A stretch of DNA of 64,000 nt from Candidatus Thiodiazotropha sp. (ex Codakia rugifera) (GTDB lineage: Bacteria; Pseudomonadota; Gammaproteobacteria; Chromatiales; Chromatiaceae), in contig JAHXHN010000007.1 in NCBI GenBank assembly GCA_025656675.1, positions 69,040 through 133,039 on the forward strand. The letters are read 5' to 3'. Each line of letters opens with the position of its first letter. The stretch's first letter is position 1. This document shows, piece after piece, positions 1-7,146 of this stretch. Under the pieces are notes generated by a model. The model was not told the origin of the DNA. It worked only from the letters and a program-made list of their open reading frames with translations, and did no database searches. The position numbers and the translations under genes are program-made.

Positions 1-1
1 C

Positions 2-937
2 CCTGATGGTTCAAAAGGATCCTGTTCATCCTGTCATGGAAAACATCGATTTTCCAAGGCCCAGGCACGGGAACCAAGTGCCTGTGTTCGTTGCCATTCG
101 GGTCCTGATTCACCCGATAAGGCAATTTATGAAGCCTCTAAGCATGGTATGCAGTTTCAATCTCACCGGGATGAAATGGCATTGTCCAGTGATAGCTGGG
201 TTGCGGGTAAGGACTATGTCGCAGCACCCACCTGTGTAACCTGTCATATGGGTGCAGCAGGAAAACTGAAAGCCACTCATGACGTCGGCATGCGTAATGC
301 TTGGAGCTTAAATACGCCAATTTCACAAAAACAGCAGCTGGTTGTGTTTGAAGATGGCGATAAGCTGGAACTACCTGAATCCCATACTTCTCCCAAACGT
401 GGCAGCGAACTCACGAAGAGTGATGGAAGTATGGGCAAAGTCAAGGCTGTAGCCTCACCAAAACGTAGACGACAGGCCATGAACCTGGTCTGTCTGGAGT
501 GTCACAGCAAGTCATTCGCTGGCAGCTTCATGAAACAGTTCGATGGGGTCGTTAAACTTTTCAATGAGAAATTCGGCAAACCGGCTAAGAGTATAATGCA
601 GGCACTCTATTCTGAAGGCGTATTGACCCCCGTTCCGTTCGACGAACCGATTGAGTTTACCTACTGGGAGCTTTGGCATGACGAAGGAGCGCGTGCCCGT
701 CATGGTGCCGCAATGGCCAGTGCCAACCATACCTGGTGGGAAGGCATGTATCTGGTGGGCAGGAACTTCTACGCCCGCTTCTTACCCCAGGTGGAGATGG
801 TAGCCGGTAAGGAGATGGCGAAAGCACTCATTGAGGAACACGTGAAGTCTCTTGATCACCATCAATGGATGGACAAACCACAAAAGGCCAATCCAATCCT
901 GGGTTATGACGTGACAAGGCAAAACAATGAGCAGTAG
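2..937 (+). CDS. haoA: Octaheme HAO-family cytochrome c, probably reductive type (5' truncated)
   Basis: The frame is open from the window edge, so the N-terminus and the first hemes are missing; 311 residues remain. Four heme motifs are visible (CSSCH, CVRCH, CVTCH, CLECH). The second is followed by GPDSP and then YEASKHG, the signature of the octaheme hydroxylamine oxidoreductase family. Ammonia-oxidiser enzymes carry a heme-crosslinking tyrosine just before a conserved Trp-x-Gly stretch near the C-terminus; here that stretch reads ANHTWWEG, with His at the expected tyrosine place. From family knowledge this suggests a reductive enzyme acting on nitrite or hydroxylamine in the periplasm, as in Campylobacterota. 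The next gene overlaps by 11 bp and encodes the likely electron donor. The family is clear; the substrate and direction are inferred. Confidence 0.85.
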   Translation, partial: PDGSKGSCSSCHGKHRFSKAQAREPSACVRCHSGPDSPDKAIYEASKHGMQFQSHRDEMALSSDSWVAGKDYVAAPTCVTCHMGAAGKLKATHDVGMRNAWSLNTPISQKQQLVVFEDGDKLELPESHTSPKRGSELTKSDGSMGKVKAVASPKRRRQAMNLVCLECHSKSFAGSFMKQFDGVVKLFNEKFGKPAKSIMQALYSEGVLTPVPFDEPIEFTYWELWHDEGARARHGAAMASANHTWWEGMYLVGRNFYARFLPQVEMVAGKEMAKALIEEHVKSLDHHQWMDKPQKANPILGYDVTRQNNEQ

Positions 938-1556
938 ATGGAAACTCCCCGATTTTATCACCCGGCATGTTCTTTATGCATTGGTAATAGGCGGCGTGGC
1001 GGGTATTGGTTTTATGCTTTTTTTAATTGAATTCGACCACCTGACCAGTTCGGAGGCGTTCTGCACCACATGCCACTCGATGGAACTTGCAGCTGAATCC
1101 TATCGCCAATCGACGCATTACAATCCCGTCTCGGGTGTAAGAGCTTCCTGCGGTGATTGTCATGTTTCCGAAGGTGTATTTGCAGCTACCTGGGATCATT
1201 TTCTGGGAGGTAAGGACCTCTTCTCTCAGATTTTCGGCCCCGATTACGATGATCCGGTAGTCAATGTGTTGCATCTGCCTGATGCCGCATTTGCTGCGAG
1301 AGCATGGTTCAAGTCGAAAGAATCAGCGACCTGTAAACGATGTCATGTATTGGAGGCTATTCAGGGTAAACGTACCGATACCAATGCCATTCATCGGGAA
1401 GAGACGGCAGGCAAGAGTTGTATTGATTGTCACATCAATCTTGTCCACCGGAAAGTACCCGATGAGAAAACCTTCAAAAGAGCGCAGTGGCACCGGATGA
1501 TTGAAGAGGAGTTTGGCCTTGAAGCGGGCATGGCAAACCAACTAATGGCAAAGTAG
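927..1556 (+). CDS. NapC/NirT-type tetraheme cytochrome c, membrane quinol dehydrogenase
   Basis: A 209-residue protein with one N-terminal membrane anchor (about residues 14-34) and four CXXCH motifs: CTTCH 46-50, CGDCH 75-79, CKRCH 136-140 and CIDCH 165-169. This spacing and size are those of NapC/NirT/NrfH proteins, which oxidise membrane quinol and pass electrons to periplasmic reductases. The start overlaps the end of the HAO-type gene, so the two are translationally coupled. Pairing of a reductive HAO with a NapC-like protein is known from Campylobacterota. The final LMAK is followed directly by a stop. Confident for family; the specific partner is inferred from the overlap. Confidence 0.93.
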   Translation: MSSRWKLPDFITRHVLYALVIGGVAGIGFMLFLIEFDHLTSSEAFCTTCHSMELAAESYRQSTHYNPVSGVRASCGDCHVSEGVFAATWDHFLGGKDLFSQIFGPDYDDPVVNVLHLPDAAFAARAWFKSKESATCKRCHVLEAIQGKRTDTNAIHREETAGKSCIDCHINLVHRKVPDEKTFKRAQWHRMIEEEFGLEAGMANQLMAK

Positions 1557-1601
1557 TTACTGGTGCCGGCTAAGGCAGTCAATAAAGCACTGACTTTCTA
1601 C

Positions 1602-1832
1602 TCAGTGTATACAGTCTTTGAGGCCCGTACCTGGAATCAATGTAATGACCATCGCCAATAGAATAATGACCGGGCTGATTAAAACCATACCCAGTGCGAC
1701 AGGTTGAATGAGTAAAATAATCATATGACTGGCCATCAGATGAGCAATTACTTCCAGCAGCATACCGCCGATTAAGAATGCACCCGCCAGTTTGACGACC
1801 CGACGAAAATATTTACAGTTCAGGAATGACAT
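1602..1832 (-). CDS. Small hydrophobic membrane protein, unknown function
   Basis: A 76-residue protein with two strongly hydrophobic stretches (about residues 15-37 and 40-68), ending in a short polar tail. I do not recognise the family. The start is taken at the ATG giving MSFLNCKYF, because a GAGGTG ribosome-binding site lies 4 bases upstream; a GTG four codons further upstream would overlap that site. It converges with the NapC-type gene. A perfect 20-bp palindrome sits 18 bp upstream of the start, where an operator would be expected. That palindrome is the best reason to think the gene is real and regulated. Confidence 0.6.
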   Translation of the reverse strand: MSFLNCKYFRRVVKLAGAFLIGGMLLEVIAHLMASHMIILLIQPVALGMVLISPVIILLAMVITLIPGTGLKDCIH

Positions 1833-1850
1833 ACTACACCTCACTACCGC

Positions 1851-1870
1851 ATATTAGTAATTACTAATAT
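1851..1870. promoter_or_regulatory. Perfect 20-bp AT-rich palindrome, candidate operator
   Basis: The sequence ATATTAGTAATTACTAATAT is identical to its own reverse complement. It lies just upstream of the ribosome-binding site of the small membrane protein gene, so a bound repressor would block its transcription. ATTAG/CTAAT half-sites recall operators of ArsR-family regulators such as BigR/SqrR, which respond to sulfide or persulfide; that resemblance is from memory and is not proof. No regulator gene is adjacent. Confidence 0.5.
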
Positions 1871-2090
1871 AGTGACTATTTATCCCAATTCAATCACTGA
1901 TAATTATCAATTTGACTCCATTACCATCGCTGAATCAGATTTCCCTTCGATCCTATTTGTCGGCTATATTATATTATTCTTAAATAATTATATACAAAAA
2001 GTGCCTTAGAAAAAACGTTGTTGTGACAGAGGCCTTATAAACTCTATTTAGTATTTACTCTAAATATACGGTCTTAGTTTATGTTATCTA

Positions 2091-2468
2091 TTATTTTTCT
2101 TGCTTTTCTAGTGTTTGGTAGCAGTGTACCTGAAACCGAGGTGTACAGAGAGCCAGGAAGAGCAGATCTTCATCTCCTGTGTTAGTGATTCTTTGAGCCA
2201 CACCTGGCGGGATTAACACAACATCACCAGCCACTATCGACTGGGCCGGTAACGCCCCTATCTCTACTGACCCGCACCCGCTCAATATGAGGTAACGCTC
2301 AGTCGTGTTCTCCAGGTAATGCCATTGTGTTGTTTTGCCGGGGTTCAGCCTTGCCTGGGCTATGGACAGGTCGGTGTCCTGTGAATGGTTTGATAGTTCA
2401 TTGATGTAGCACCCTTCCCGGAAAAAGTACTCATTTTTAGCCTCATGCTTTAAGATCATTGGTTGCAT
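2091..2468 (-). CDS. Single-domain cupin protein
   Basis: A 125-residue protein whose core fits the cupin_2 beta-barrel. The first motif region reads GKTTQWHYLENTTERYLILSG, with His, Glu and Tyr at metal-binding or equivalent positions. The second is PPGVAQRITNTGDEDL, without the usual second-motif His. There is no signal peptide, so it is cytoplasmic. A GGGTAGTAAG stretch precedes the ATG. It is divergent from the aminotransferase gene with only a few dozen bases between the starts, so the two genes probably share a control region. Substrate unknown; small cupins range from sugar isomerases to sulfur-compound oxygenases. Confidence 0.8.
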   Translation of the reverse strand: MQPMILKHEAKNEYFFREGCYINELSNHSQDTDLSIAQARLNPGKTTQWHYLENTTERYLILSGCGSVEIGALPAQSIVAGDVVLIPPGVAQRITNTGDEDLLFLALCTPRFQVHCYQTLEKQEK

Positions 2469-2529
2469 CTTACTACCCTGAATATGTTTCAGTATGGTTT
2501 TGCAATATAACGCAAACCATTCATTAAGG

Positions 2530-3651
2530 ATGACTGTGAGCTATTTCTCCCTCGATCCAGCGATTATTCACCTCAATCATGCCGCAGTTGCCCCCTGGCC
2601 TGATGCCACAGTAGCGGCTGTTTGTTCCTTTGCAAATCAAAATGGAAGCCGGGGCTCATTGGATTATCCACAATGGCTAGGGCAGGAAACAGCATTGCGT
2701 GCTCTTTTGGCCAAACTGATCAATGCGCCATCTGCTGACGATATCGCATTACTGAAGAGTACTTCGGAAGGGCTTTCTCAAATTGCATACGGCCTGGATT
2801 GGCAGCCCGGCGATAACATTGTTTCGATTGCTCAGGAGTTCCCTTCAAACCGGATTGTTTGGGAGTCCCTGAAGTCCAAAGGGGTAGAGGTTCGTTTACT
2901 GGATCTCGATACCACCAACAACCCTGAGCAGGACCTGATTGCAAGCTGTGATGGTCGTACCCGGTTGATGGCGGTGAGTTCTGTCCAGTACGCCAGCGGA
3001 TGGCGACTGCAGTTACAACTGCTGGGTGAATTCTGCCGACGACAACAGATACTCTTTGTCATAGATGCCATACAGAGCCTGGGGGCTGTTCCATTCGATG
3101 TAGCAAGCTGCCAAGCAGATGTAGTGGTAGCCGATGGGCATAAATGGATGCTCGGACCGGAAGGCGTTGCTCTTTTCTATTGCCGTCAAGCACTTCGGCA
3201 TCAGCTCAAGCTACACCAGTTTGGTTGGCACATGGTTGAGGCCATGGGTGATTTCGATCGTACTGAGTGGCAACCGGCTACAACGGCACGCCGTTTCGAG
3301 TGTGGCAGTCCGAATATGTTGGGTATACATGCACTGCACGCCAGTCTTACACTTGTGTTGGAAATTGGTATCGAGTCTATTACCTCCCTTATTGAAAATC
3401 GTGTCCATGCGATAATCGAGCAGATTGACAGTTTGGGATTTGAGCTACTGACACCTCGGAACCCAGAGTGCCGTGCCGGAATAGTTACTTTTCAGGTGCC
3501 GGATGTGGATAACCAGGCGCTCTACCATGCATTGATGAAAGAACAGGTTTTGTGTGCCTATCGAAGTGGCGGAATCCGTTTTTCACCCCATTTTCACAAT
3601 ACACCAGAACAGATACAGATGGCCTTCCAGCGTCTGCGCAAGCTGATCTGA
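2530..3651 (+). CDS. Class V aminotransferase, PLP-dependent (NifS/isopenicillin epimerase-like)
   Basis: A 373-residue fold type I PLP enzyme. The PLP lysine is in ADGHKWMLGPEG, where the HKW-x-x-GP motif is typical of the class V family. The N-terminus (IHLNHAAVAPWP) matches proteins annotated as selenocysteine lyase or isopenicillin N epimerase-like. The stretch near the C-terminus, ending GGIRFSPHFHNT, is the conserved substrate-carboxylate region. I see no clear mobile-loop cysteine of a true cysteine desulfurase, so that function should not be assumed. An upstream ATG at 2494 adds 12 residues with no family support and neither start has a good ribosome-binding site. Cytoplasmic; divergent from the cupin gene. 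Amino acid substrate unknown. Confidence 0.82.
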   Translation: MTVSYFSLDPAIIHLNHAAVAPWPDATVAAVCSFANQNGSRGSLDYPQWLGQETALRALLAKLINAPSADDIALLKSTSEGLSQIAYGLDWQPGDNIVSIAQEFPSNRIVWESLKSKGVEVRLLDLDTTNNPEQDLIASCDGRTRLMAVSSVQYASGWRLQLQLLGEFCRRQQILFVIDAIQSLGAVPFDVASCQADVVVADGHKWMLGPEGVALFYCRQALRHQLKLHQFGWHMVEAMGDFDRTEWQPATTARRFECGSPNMLGIHALHASLTLVLEIGIESITSLIENRVHAIIEQIDSLGFELLTPRNPECRAGIVTFQVPDVDNQALYHALMKEQVLCAYRSGGIRFSPHFHNTPEQIQMAFQRLRKLI

Positions 3652-3680
3652 ATTCACCAATATTAACAATTGGTAATTTG

Positions 3681-3721
3681 ATGATTTAGATCAAGAATTT
3701 TTTTTTCGACTGTCTTATAGT
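3681..3721 (+). promoter_or_regulatory. FNR/ANR-type site and -10 box of the sulfur globule protein gene
   Basis: ATGATTTAGATCAA (3681-3694) contains the exact FNR/CRP-family core TGAT-N4-ATCA. Its centre at 3687.5 lies about 41 bp upstream of the start predicted from the -10 box TATAGT (3716-3721; five of six consensus bases). This is the class II activator spacing. No good -35 box is seen, as expected for an activated promoter. It suggests control by an oxygen- or nitric-oxide-responsive FNR/DNR regulator. Confidence 0.6.
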
Positions 3722-3727
3722 ATTTAA

Positions 3728-3811
3728 CAGGTTCAAGGAATCGCCGCAAAGGCAATGGACCGCTCACACAATAGAAAAGGGATGTGAAGGTTGGTTACCT
3801 GAAACCCGCCC
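3728..3811 (+). promoter_or_regulatory. Structured 5' leader of the sulfur globule protein mRNA
   Basis: Starting at the predicted +1, CAGGT (3728-3732) can pair with ACCTG (3797-3801), closing a domain of about 75 nt. Inside, GCC-GCAAA-GGC forms a hairpin (3743-3753), and GACC plus TCACA pair with TGTGA plus GGTT (3758-3768 with 3783-3792). The GCAAAGGC and GGTTACC strings loosely recall the c-di-GMP-I (GEMM) riboswitch, but the upstream GGCAAACC element is missing. I call only a folded leader; riboswitch identity is a guess. Confidence 0.35.
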
Positions 3812-3845
3812 AAACATGAAAGCATTACGAAGGAGACAATTTGCC

Positions 3846-4172
3846 ATGAAAAAAACCTTGAAAACTGCTGTCATTGCTACTGTCGCTGGATCCGCACTGC
3901 TTGCCACACTACCTGCACAGGCCTTCTGGGGTCCTTTTGATTGGTTTGATGATGATGACTACTACTACGGTGGTCCATGGGGAGGTGGTCCGTGGGGCTA
4001 TCCCGGTTATGGCTACGGCTACCCCGGCTACGGATATGGTTATCCCGGTTATGGTTATGGCGGCTATCCCGGTTATGGCTATGGCGGCTATCCTGGCTAC
4101 GGATACGGTTATGGTTACCCTTATGCCGCACCTGCAGCTCCAGCGCCTGCTGCACCGGCGGAAAGCGAATAG
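3846..4172 (+). CDS. Sulfur globule protein, Gly/Tyr/Pro-rich
   Basis: A 108-residue exported protein. Residues 1-26 form a signal peptide ending LATLPAQA. The mature part begins FWGPFDWFDDDDYYYGG and continues with about eight GYG/YPG-type repeats, then an Ala/Pro tail. Composition and layout match the sulfur globule envelope proteins of purple and other sulfur bacteria, which coat periplasmic zero-valent sulfur. The start is chosen at the ATG behind AAGGAGACAATTTGCC; a start 10 codons upstream would place Arg-rich sequence before the signal peptide. The promoter carries an FNR-type site and the 5' leader is structured. The gene implies intracellular sulfur storage. The coding DNA is itself a degenerate tandem repeat. 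Confidence 0.87.
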   Translation: MKKTLKTAVIATVAGSALLATLPAQAFWGPFDWFDDDDYYYGGPWGGGPWGYPGYGYGYPGYGYGYPGYGYGGYPGYGYGGYPGYGYGYGYPYAAPAAPAPAAPAESE

Positions 4173-4237
4173 TACGTCACTTGCCCCGAAATAATCTCGT
4201 CAAACAATCAAACCATCTTTTACCCCCCTCTCCTTCC

Positions 4238-4248
4238 GGGGGGGGGGG
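4238..4248 (+). repeat. 11-base G homopolymer in a C/G hairpin
   Basis: Eleven consecutive Gs are preceded by a run of six Cs (from about 4222), giving a hairpin with a short pyrimidine loop between the sulfur globule gene and hypE. It may act as an end signal for the first gene, although no T-run follows. A G tract of this length is prone to slipped-strand length change and lies about 80 bp before hypE. Confidence 0.6.
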
Positions 4249-4329
4249 ATTCGGAAAAATACAGATTCATCCCTTTTTCACCACTCAATCCCAACCTTCC
4301 CGATGGTGACTGAGCCATAGATCCTTGAA

Positions 4330-5343
4330 ATGACGCTACCGGAAAACCACATATCTCTCGCTCATGGCAATGGCGGCCGCTACATGCGCGAACTCATAGA
4401 GATGTTATTCGCCCGTTACCTGAAAAACCCGCATTTGAACACCCAGGCCGATGCTGTTTCCCTGCCTGTCGCCCAGCAGAGCGAATTATTGTTCACTACT
4501 GATGGATTCACAGTGCAACCCCTGGAGTTTCCTGGTGGCAACATCGGTTCGCTGGCGGTGCATGGGACGACCAATGATCTTGCTGTGAGTGGTGCCACAC
4601 CAAAATACCTCAGCCTGAATGCCTTTATTGAGGAGGGTTTTGAAGTGGCTATCTTAGAGCGCATCATTCAAAGTATCGCTGATACTGCGAAGGCAATTGA
4701 TGTGGCAGTGGTCGCAGGCGATACCAAAGTGGTAAGACGTGGTGAAGGTGGTGGCATCTATCTGGCTACAACCGGCATAGGATTCAAAGACCCCCGCATA
4801 CAGATTGGAATGAAGCAAATAAGGCCGGGAGACAAACTGCTGGTAAGCGGCCCTGTTGGTGATCATGGCATTTCTGTCATGCTTGCCCGTGAGCAGTTTG
4901 GCCTGCGCGGAGACTTATTATCCGATGCTGCCAGTATCTTACCCTTTACCCAGGCCCTTCTCGATCTTACCGGACTGCATTTCATGCGTGACCCCACTCG
5001 TGGTGGACTCGCCACGGTTGCCCATGAAATCTGCCGGGCAACTGGGCTACAGGTCAATCTCAACCAGGCGGCCATCCCGATACGCGATCCTGTCAACTCG
5101 GTCTGTGAGATGCTTGGTTATGACCCCCTGTTCCTGGCCTGTGAAGGGCGAGTCGTTGCTGTCGTTGACGCCGATCAGGCCGATCAGGCTCTGGCATTAT
5201 GGCGAAGCCAGCCAGGTGGTGATTTTGCGGCAATGATCGGAGAGACGAAACAAGCCGAACCTTATGTTGTTCTTCACACGGAATTGGGTGGTGCGCGTAT
5301 TTTGGAGGAGCTTGAGGATGATCCGTTGCCACGGATCTGTTAA
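4330..5343 (+). CDS. hypE: Hydrogenase maturation factor HypE (carbamoyl dehydratase)
   Basis: A 337-residue protein with the AIRS/PurM-like fold. The N-terminus (ISLAHGNGGRYMRELI) and the C-terminus PRIC match HypE. The last residue, Cys337, receives the carbamoyl group from HypF and is dehydrated to a thiocyanate that donates cyanide to the NiFe active site. Other family motifs include GTTNDLAVSGA, the ATP-binding VAGDTKVV and DPTRGGLATV. No other hyp or hydrogenase gene is in the window; the upstream neighbour is the sulfur globule gene and the downstream gene converges. It is therefore an isolated hypE, or the rest of the set lies elsewhere. Full length. The ribosome-binding site is weak. 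Confidence 0.95.
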   Translation: MTLPENHISLAHGNGGRYMRELIEMLFARYLKNPHLNTQADAVSLPVAQQSELLFTTDGFTVQPLEFPGGNIGSLAVHGTTNDLAVSGATPKYLSLNAFIEEGFEVAILERIIQSIADTAKAIDVAVVAGDTKVVRRGEGGGIYLATTGIGFKDPRIQIGMKQIRPGDKLLVSGPVGDHGISVMLAREQFGLRGDLLSDAASILPFTQALLDLTGLHFMRDPTRGGLATVAHEICRATGLQVNLNQAAIPIRDPVNSVCEMLGYDPLFLACEGRVVAVVDADQADQALALWRSQPGGDFAAMIGETKQAEPYVVLHTELGGARILEELEDDPLPRIC

Positions 5344-5362
5344 CAGACCCAGGCAGGAGGAA

Positions 5363-5399
5363 AAGAGTGGGAAAGGGGACACTCGCCTCCCCCACTCTT
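5363..5399. terminator. Bidirectional hairpin between hypE and sppA
   Basis: AAGAGTGGG (5363-5371) and CCCACTCTT (5391-5399) form a perfect 9-bp stem with A and T tracts on the outer sides, between two convergent genes. The inner GGGG and CTCCCC add further pairing. It fits a shared terminator. Confidence 0.65.
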
Positions 5400-5410
5400 C
5401 CCACAATTGA

Positions 5411-6400
5411 CTACCGGATAGATAGACCGTTTCCCAGTCCGCTGATTGTAGCCAGTACCTCTGCGGCACCGGCACCTAGGTTTCGGGCCAAACGGTCCCA
5501 AACCTCCTCTTTCTGTGTGAAGTCGACAATCTCTTCCACGCCGATCACTTCCCTGGCGACAAAGCTGCTGCTCCCAAATTCATCGATGAGCCCCATTTTT
5601 CGTGCCTCTTCACCACTCCAGAATAGTCCGCTAAACAGTTCCGGATATTGCTCAACTTTGAGGCGATCTCCTCTGCCCTCTTTAACCGTCTCAATAAACT
5701 GACCATGCAATTGATCCAGCATACGTTGAATGTGGGTCATGTCACTATCATCCAGTGGGGAGAATGGATCGAGTATGCCTTTGTTCTCACCCGCAGTAAG
5801 AAGCCGCCGTTCGATGCCCAGCTCCTCCATACCATCCACAAAGCCAAAACCGTTGATCAAGACACCAATGGAACCCACGATACTCCCCTCGTCTGCATAG
5901 ATCTTATCGGCTGCAGCAGCTATGTAATAACCCCCCGAGGCACAGATATCAGCGACTACGGCATAGACCGGTATCTTTGGATATTTCTCTTTAAGGCGCA
6001 TGATTTCACGATTGATGTAGCGAGATTGCACCGGGCTGCCACCTGGTGTATTCATTCGCAGGATAACCCCTTTGGTCTTTTTATCCTCAAAGGCGCTACG
6101 CAGACCGGTCACTATTTTGTCGGCACTGGCCTTGGACTCCGATGAGATCAGCCCTTTCACCTCGACCAGTGCAGTGTGTTCCTTTGCACTGGATTGTGCT
6201 ACCTGCAGTTTGTCTGACCAAAGAAACAGGCCCAGAATCAGGAAGAGGTAACCAAAAGTTAGGAGCTTGAAGAAAATCCCCCAACGACGGCTGCGGCGAT
6301 TTTCGGCGACAGTCGCCATCACCATACGGTTGAGCAAGTCTCTTTCCCAATGGCTGGGCTCGGACTGATTTCTACCTTCTCCACTATTTTGTTCCGACAT
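5411..6400 (-). CDS. sppA: Signal peptide peptidase SppA, 36-kDa type (peptidase S49)
   Basis: A 329-residue inner-membrane serine protease that degrades cleaved signal peptides. Residues 40-62 form the single membrane anchor, with the catalytic domain in the periplasm. The nucleophile is Ser155 in ICASGGYY and the general base is Lys207 in AGENKGILDP; the spacing of 52 residues matches the Ser-Lys pair of the short SppA type. EGSIVGSIGV is the conserved oxyanion-side strand. Length is normal for the short form and about half the E. coli long form. The preceding HAD and rluC genes lie on the same strand, so sppA may be last in an rluC-gph-sppA unit. Confidence 0.93.
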   Translation of the reverse strand: MSEQNSGEGRNQSEPSHWERDLLNRMVMATVAENRRSRRWGIFFKLLTFGYLFLILGLFLWSDKLQVAQSSAKEHTALVEVKGLISSESKASADKIVTGLRSAFEDKKTKGVILRMNTPGGSPVQSRYINREIMRLKEKYPKIPVYAVVADICASGGYYIAAAADKIYADEGSIVGSIGVLINGFGFVDGMEELGIERRLLTAGENKGILDPFSPLDDSDMTHIQRMLDQLHGQFIETVKEGRGDRLKVEQYPELFSGLFWSGEEARKMGLIDEFGSSSFVAREVIGVEEIVDFTQKEEVWDRLARNLGAGAAEVLATISGLGNGLSIR

Positions 6401-6449
6401 TAAAAATACCTTTTAATTAGTTGTAAACAAATGCTATTTTAAGAATTAA

Positions 6450-7145
6450 TTATGAATCAATTACCTGAGAATCTGATCCGGTTATACCCGCAGTGGCATA
6501 CTGCTCCAACCAGGCTGGAATCGCTGTAATTCGATTCAGACAGGCCAGTGGATTGTGTTTGAGCAGTCGTTCATGGGCATGAACACCGTAGGTCATCCCC
6601 AATGATGATATACCGGCGTTGACAGCCATTTCCAAGTCATACTCGGTATCTCCGATCATCAGCGCATGCCGGGGTTCGACTCCTGTCTCTTCAAGTATCT
6701 GATGCAGCATCTCAGGATGAGGCTTGGAAAAGGTCTCATCTGCACATCGGGTCAGGTGGAAGTAGCCCCCCAATCCGGTAGTTTCCAGTGCGTAATCCAA
6801 CCCCTTGCGTCCTTTCCCCGTTGCTACTGCAAGCAGATACCCCTGATGTGACAACTCGCTGATAACCTTCCGGGTTCCCTCGAAAAGTTGCGAGGGCGTT
6901 TCGCTGTCACTGAAGAAGTGAACCCGGTAGCGGGCAGCAATATCGAGATGCAATTCATCCTCGCTATCGGGAAAGAGTGCATGCACGGCTTCACGCAACC
7001 CCAAGCCAATGATATTTCGAATGGCTGCCTGGCTTGGCAGTGGTTTATTCAGGTCCTTTATTGCGGCCTCCACGCATTCAATAATACGTGCCTCGGAATC
7101 CATTAAAGTTCCATCCCAATCAAATATTAATAGCTTAAAATTCAT
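6450..7145 (-). CDS. HAD-superfamily phosphatase, phosphoglycolate phosphatase-like
   Basis: A 231-residue HAD subfamily IA hydrolase. Motif I is FDWDGTLMDS with nucleophile Asp9 and acid/base Asp11; motif II is the Thr in VATGKG; motif III is the Lys in FSKPHPEM; motif IV is MIGDTEYDLEMA. The helical cap lies at residues 15-85. It follows rluC with 1 bp between genes, an arrangement common in gammaproteobacteria, where the protein is often named as an HAD-IA hydrolase. The substrate is not defined by sequence; phosphoglycolate is only one option. Cytoplasmic. Confidence 0.88.
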   Translation of the reverse strand: MNFKLLIFDWDGTLMDSEARIIECVEAAIKDLNKPLPSQAAIRNIIGLGLREAVHALFPDSEDELHLDIAARYRVHFFSDSETPSQLFEGTRKVISELSHQGYLLAVATGKGRKGLDYALETTGLGGYFHLTRCADETFSKPHPEMLHQILEETGVEPRHALMIGDTEYDLEMAVNAGISSLGMTYGVHAHERLLKHNPLACLNRITAIPAWLEQYATAGITGSDSQVIDS

Positions 7146-7146
7146 G

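Noticed and set aside
2530-3651. Cysteine desulfurase (SufS/IscS) assignment
   Set aside because: PLP lysine is present, but no clear active-site cysteine loop is visible and no suf or isc genes are nearby.
3990-4120. CRISPR-like or non-coding tandem repeat
   Set aside because: The repeat is the coding sequence of Gly/Tyr/Pro repeats in the sulfur globule protein; period is codon-based and there are no spacers.
5648-6145. 165-codon open frame antisense to sppA
   Set aside because: sppA has an intact catalytic dyad and full length; the antisense frame has no recognisable content.
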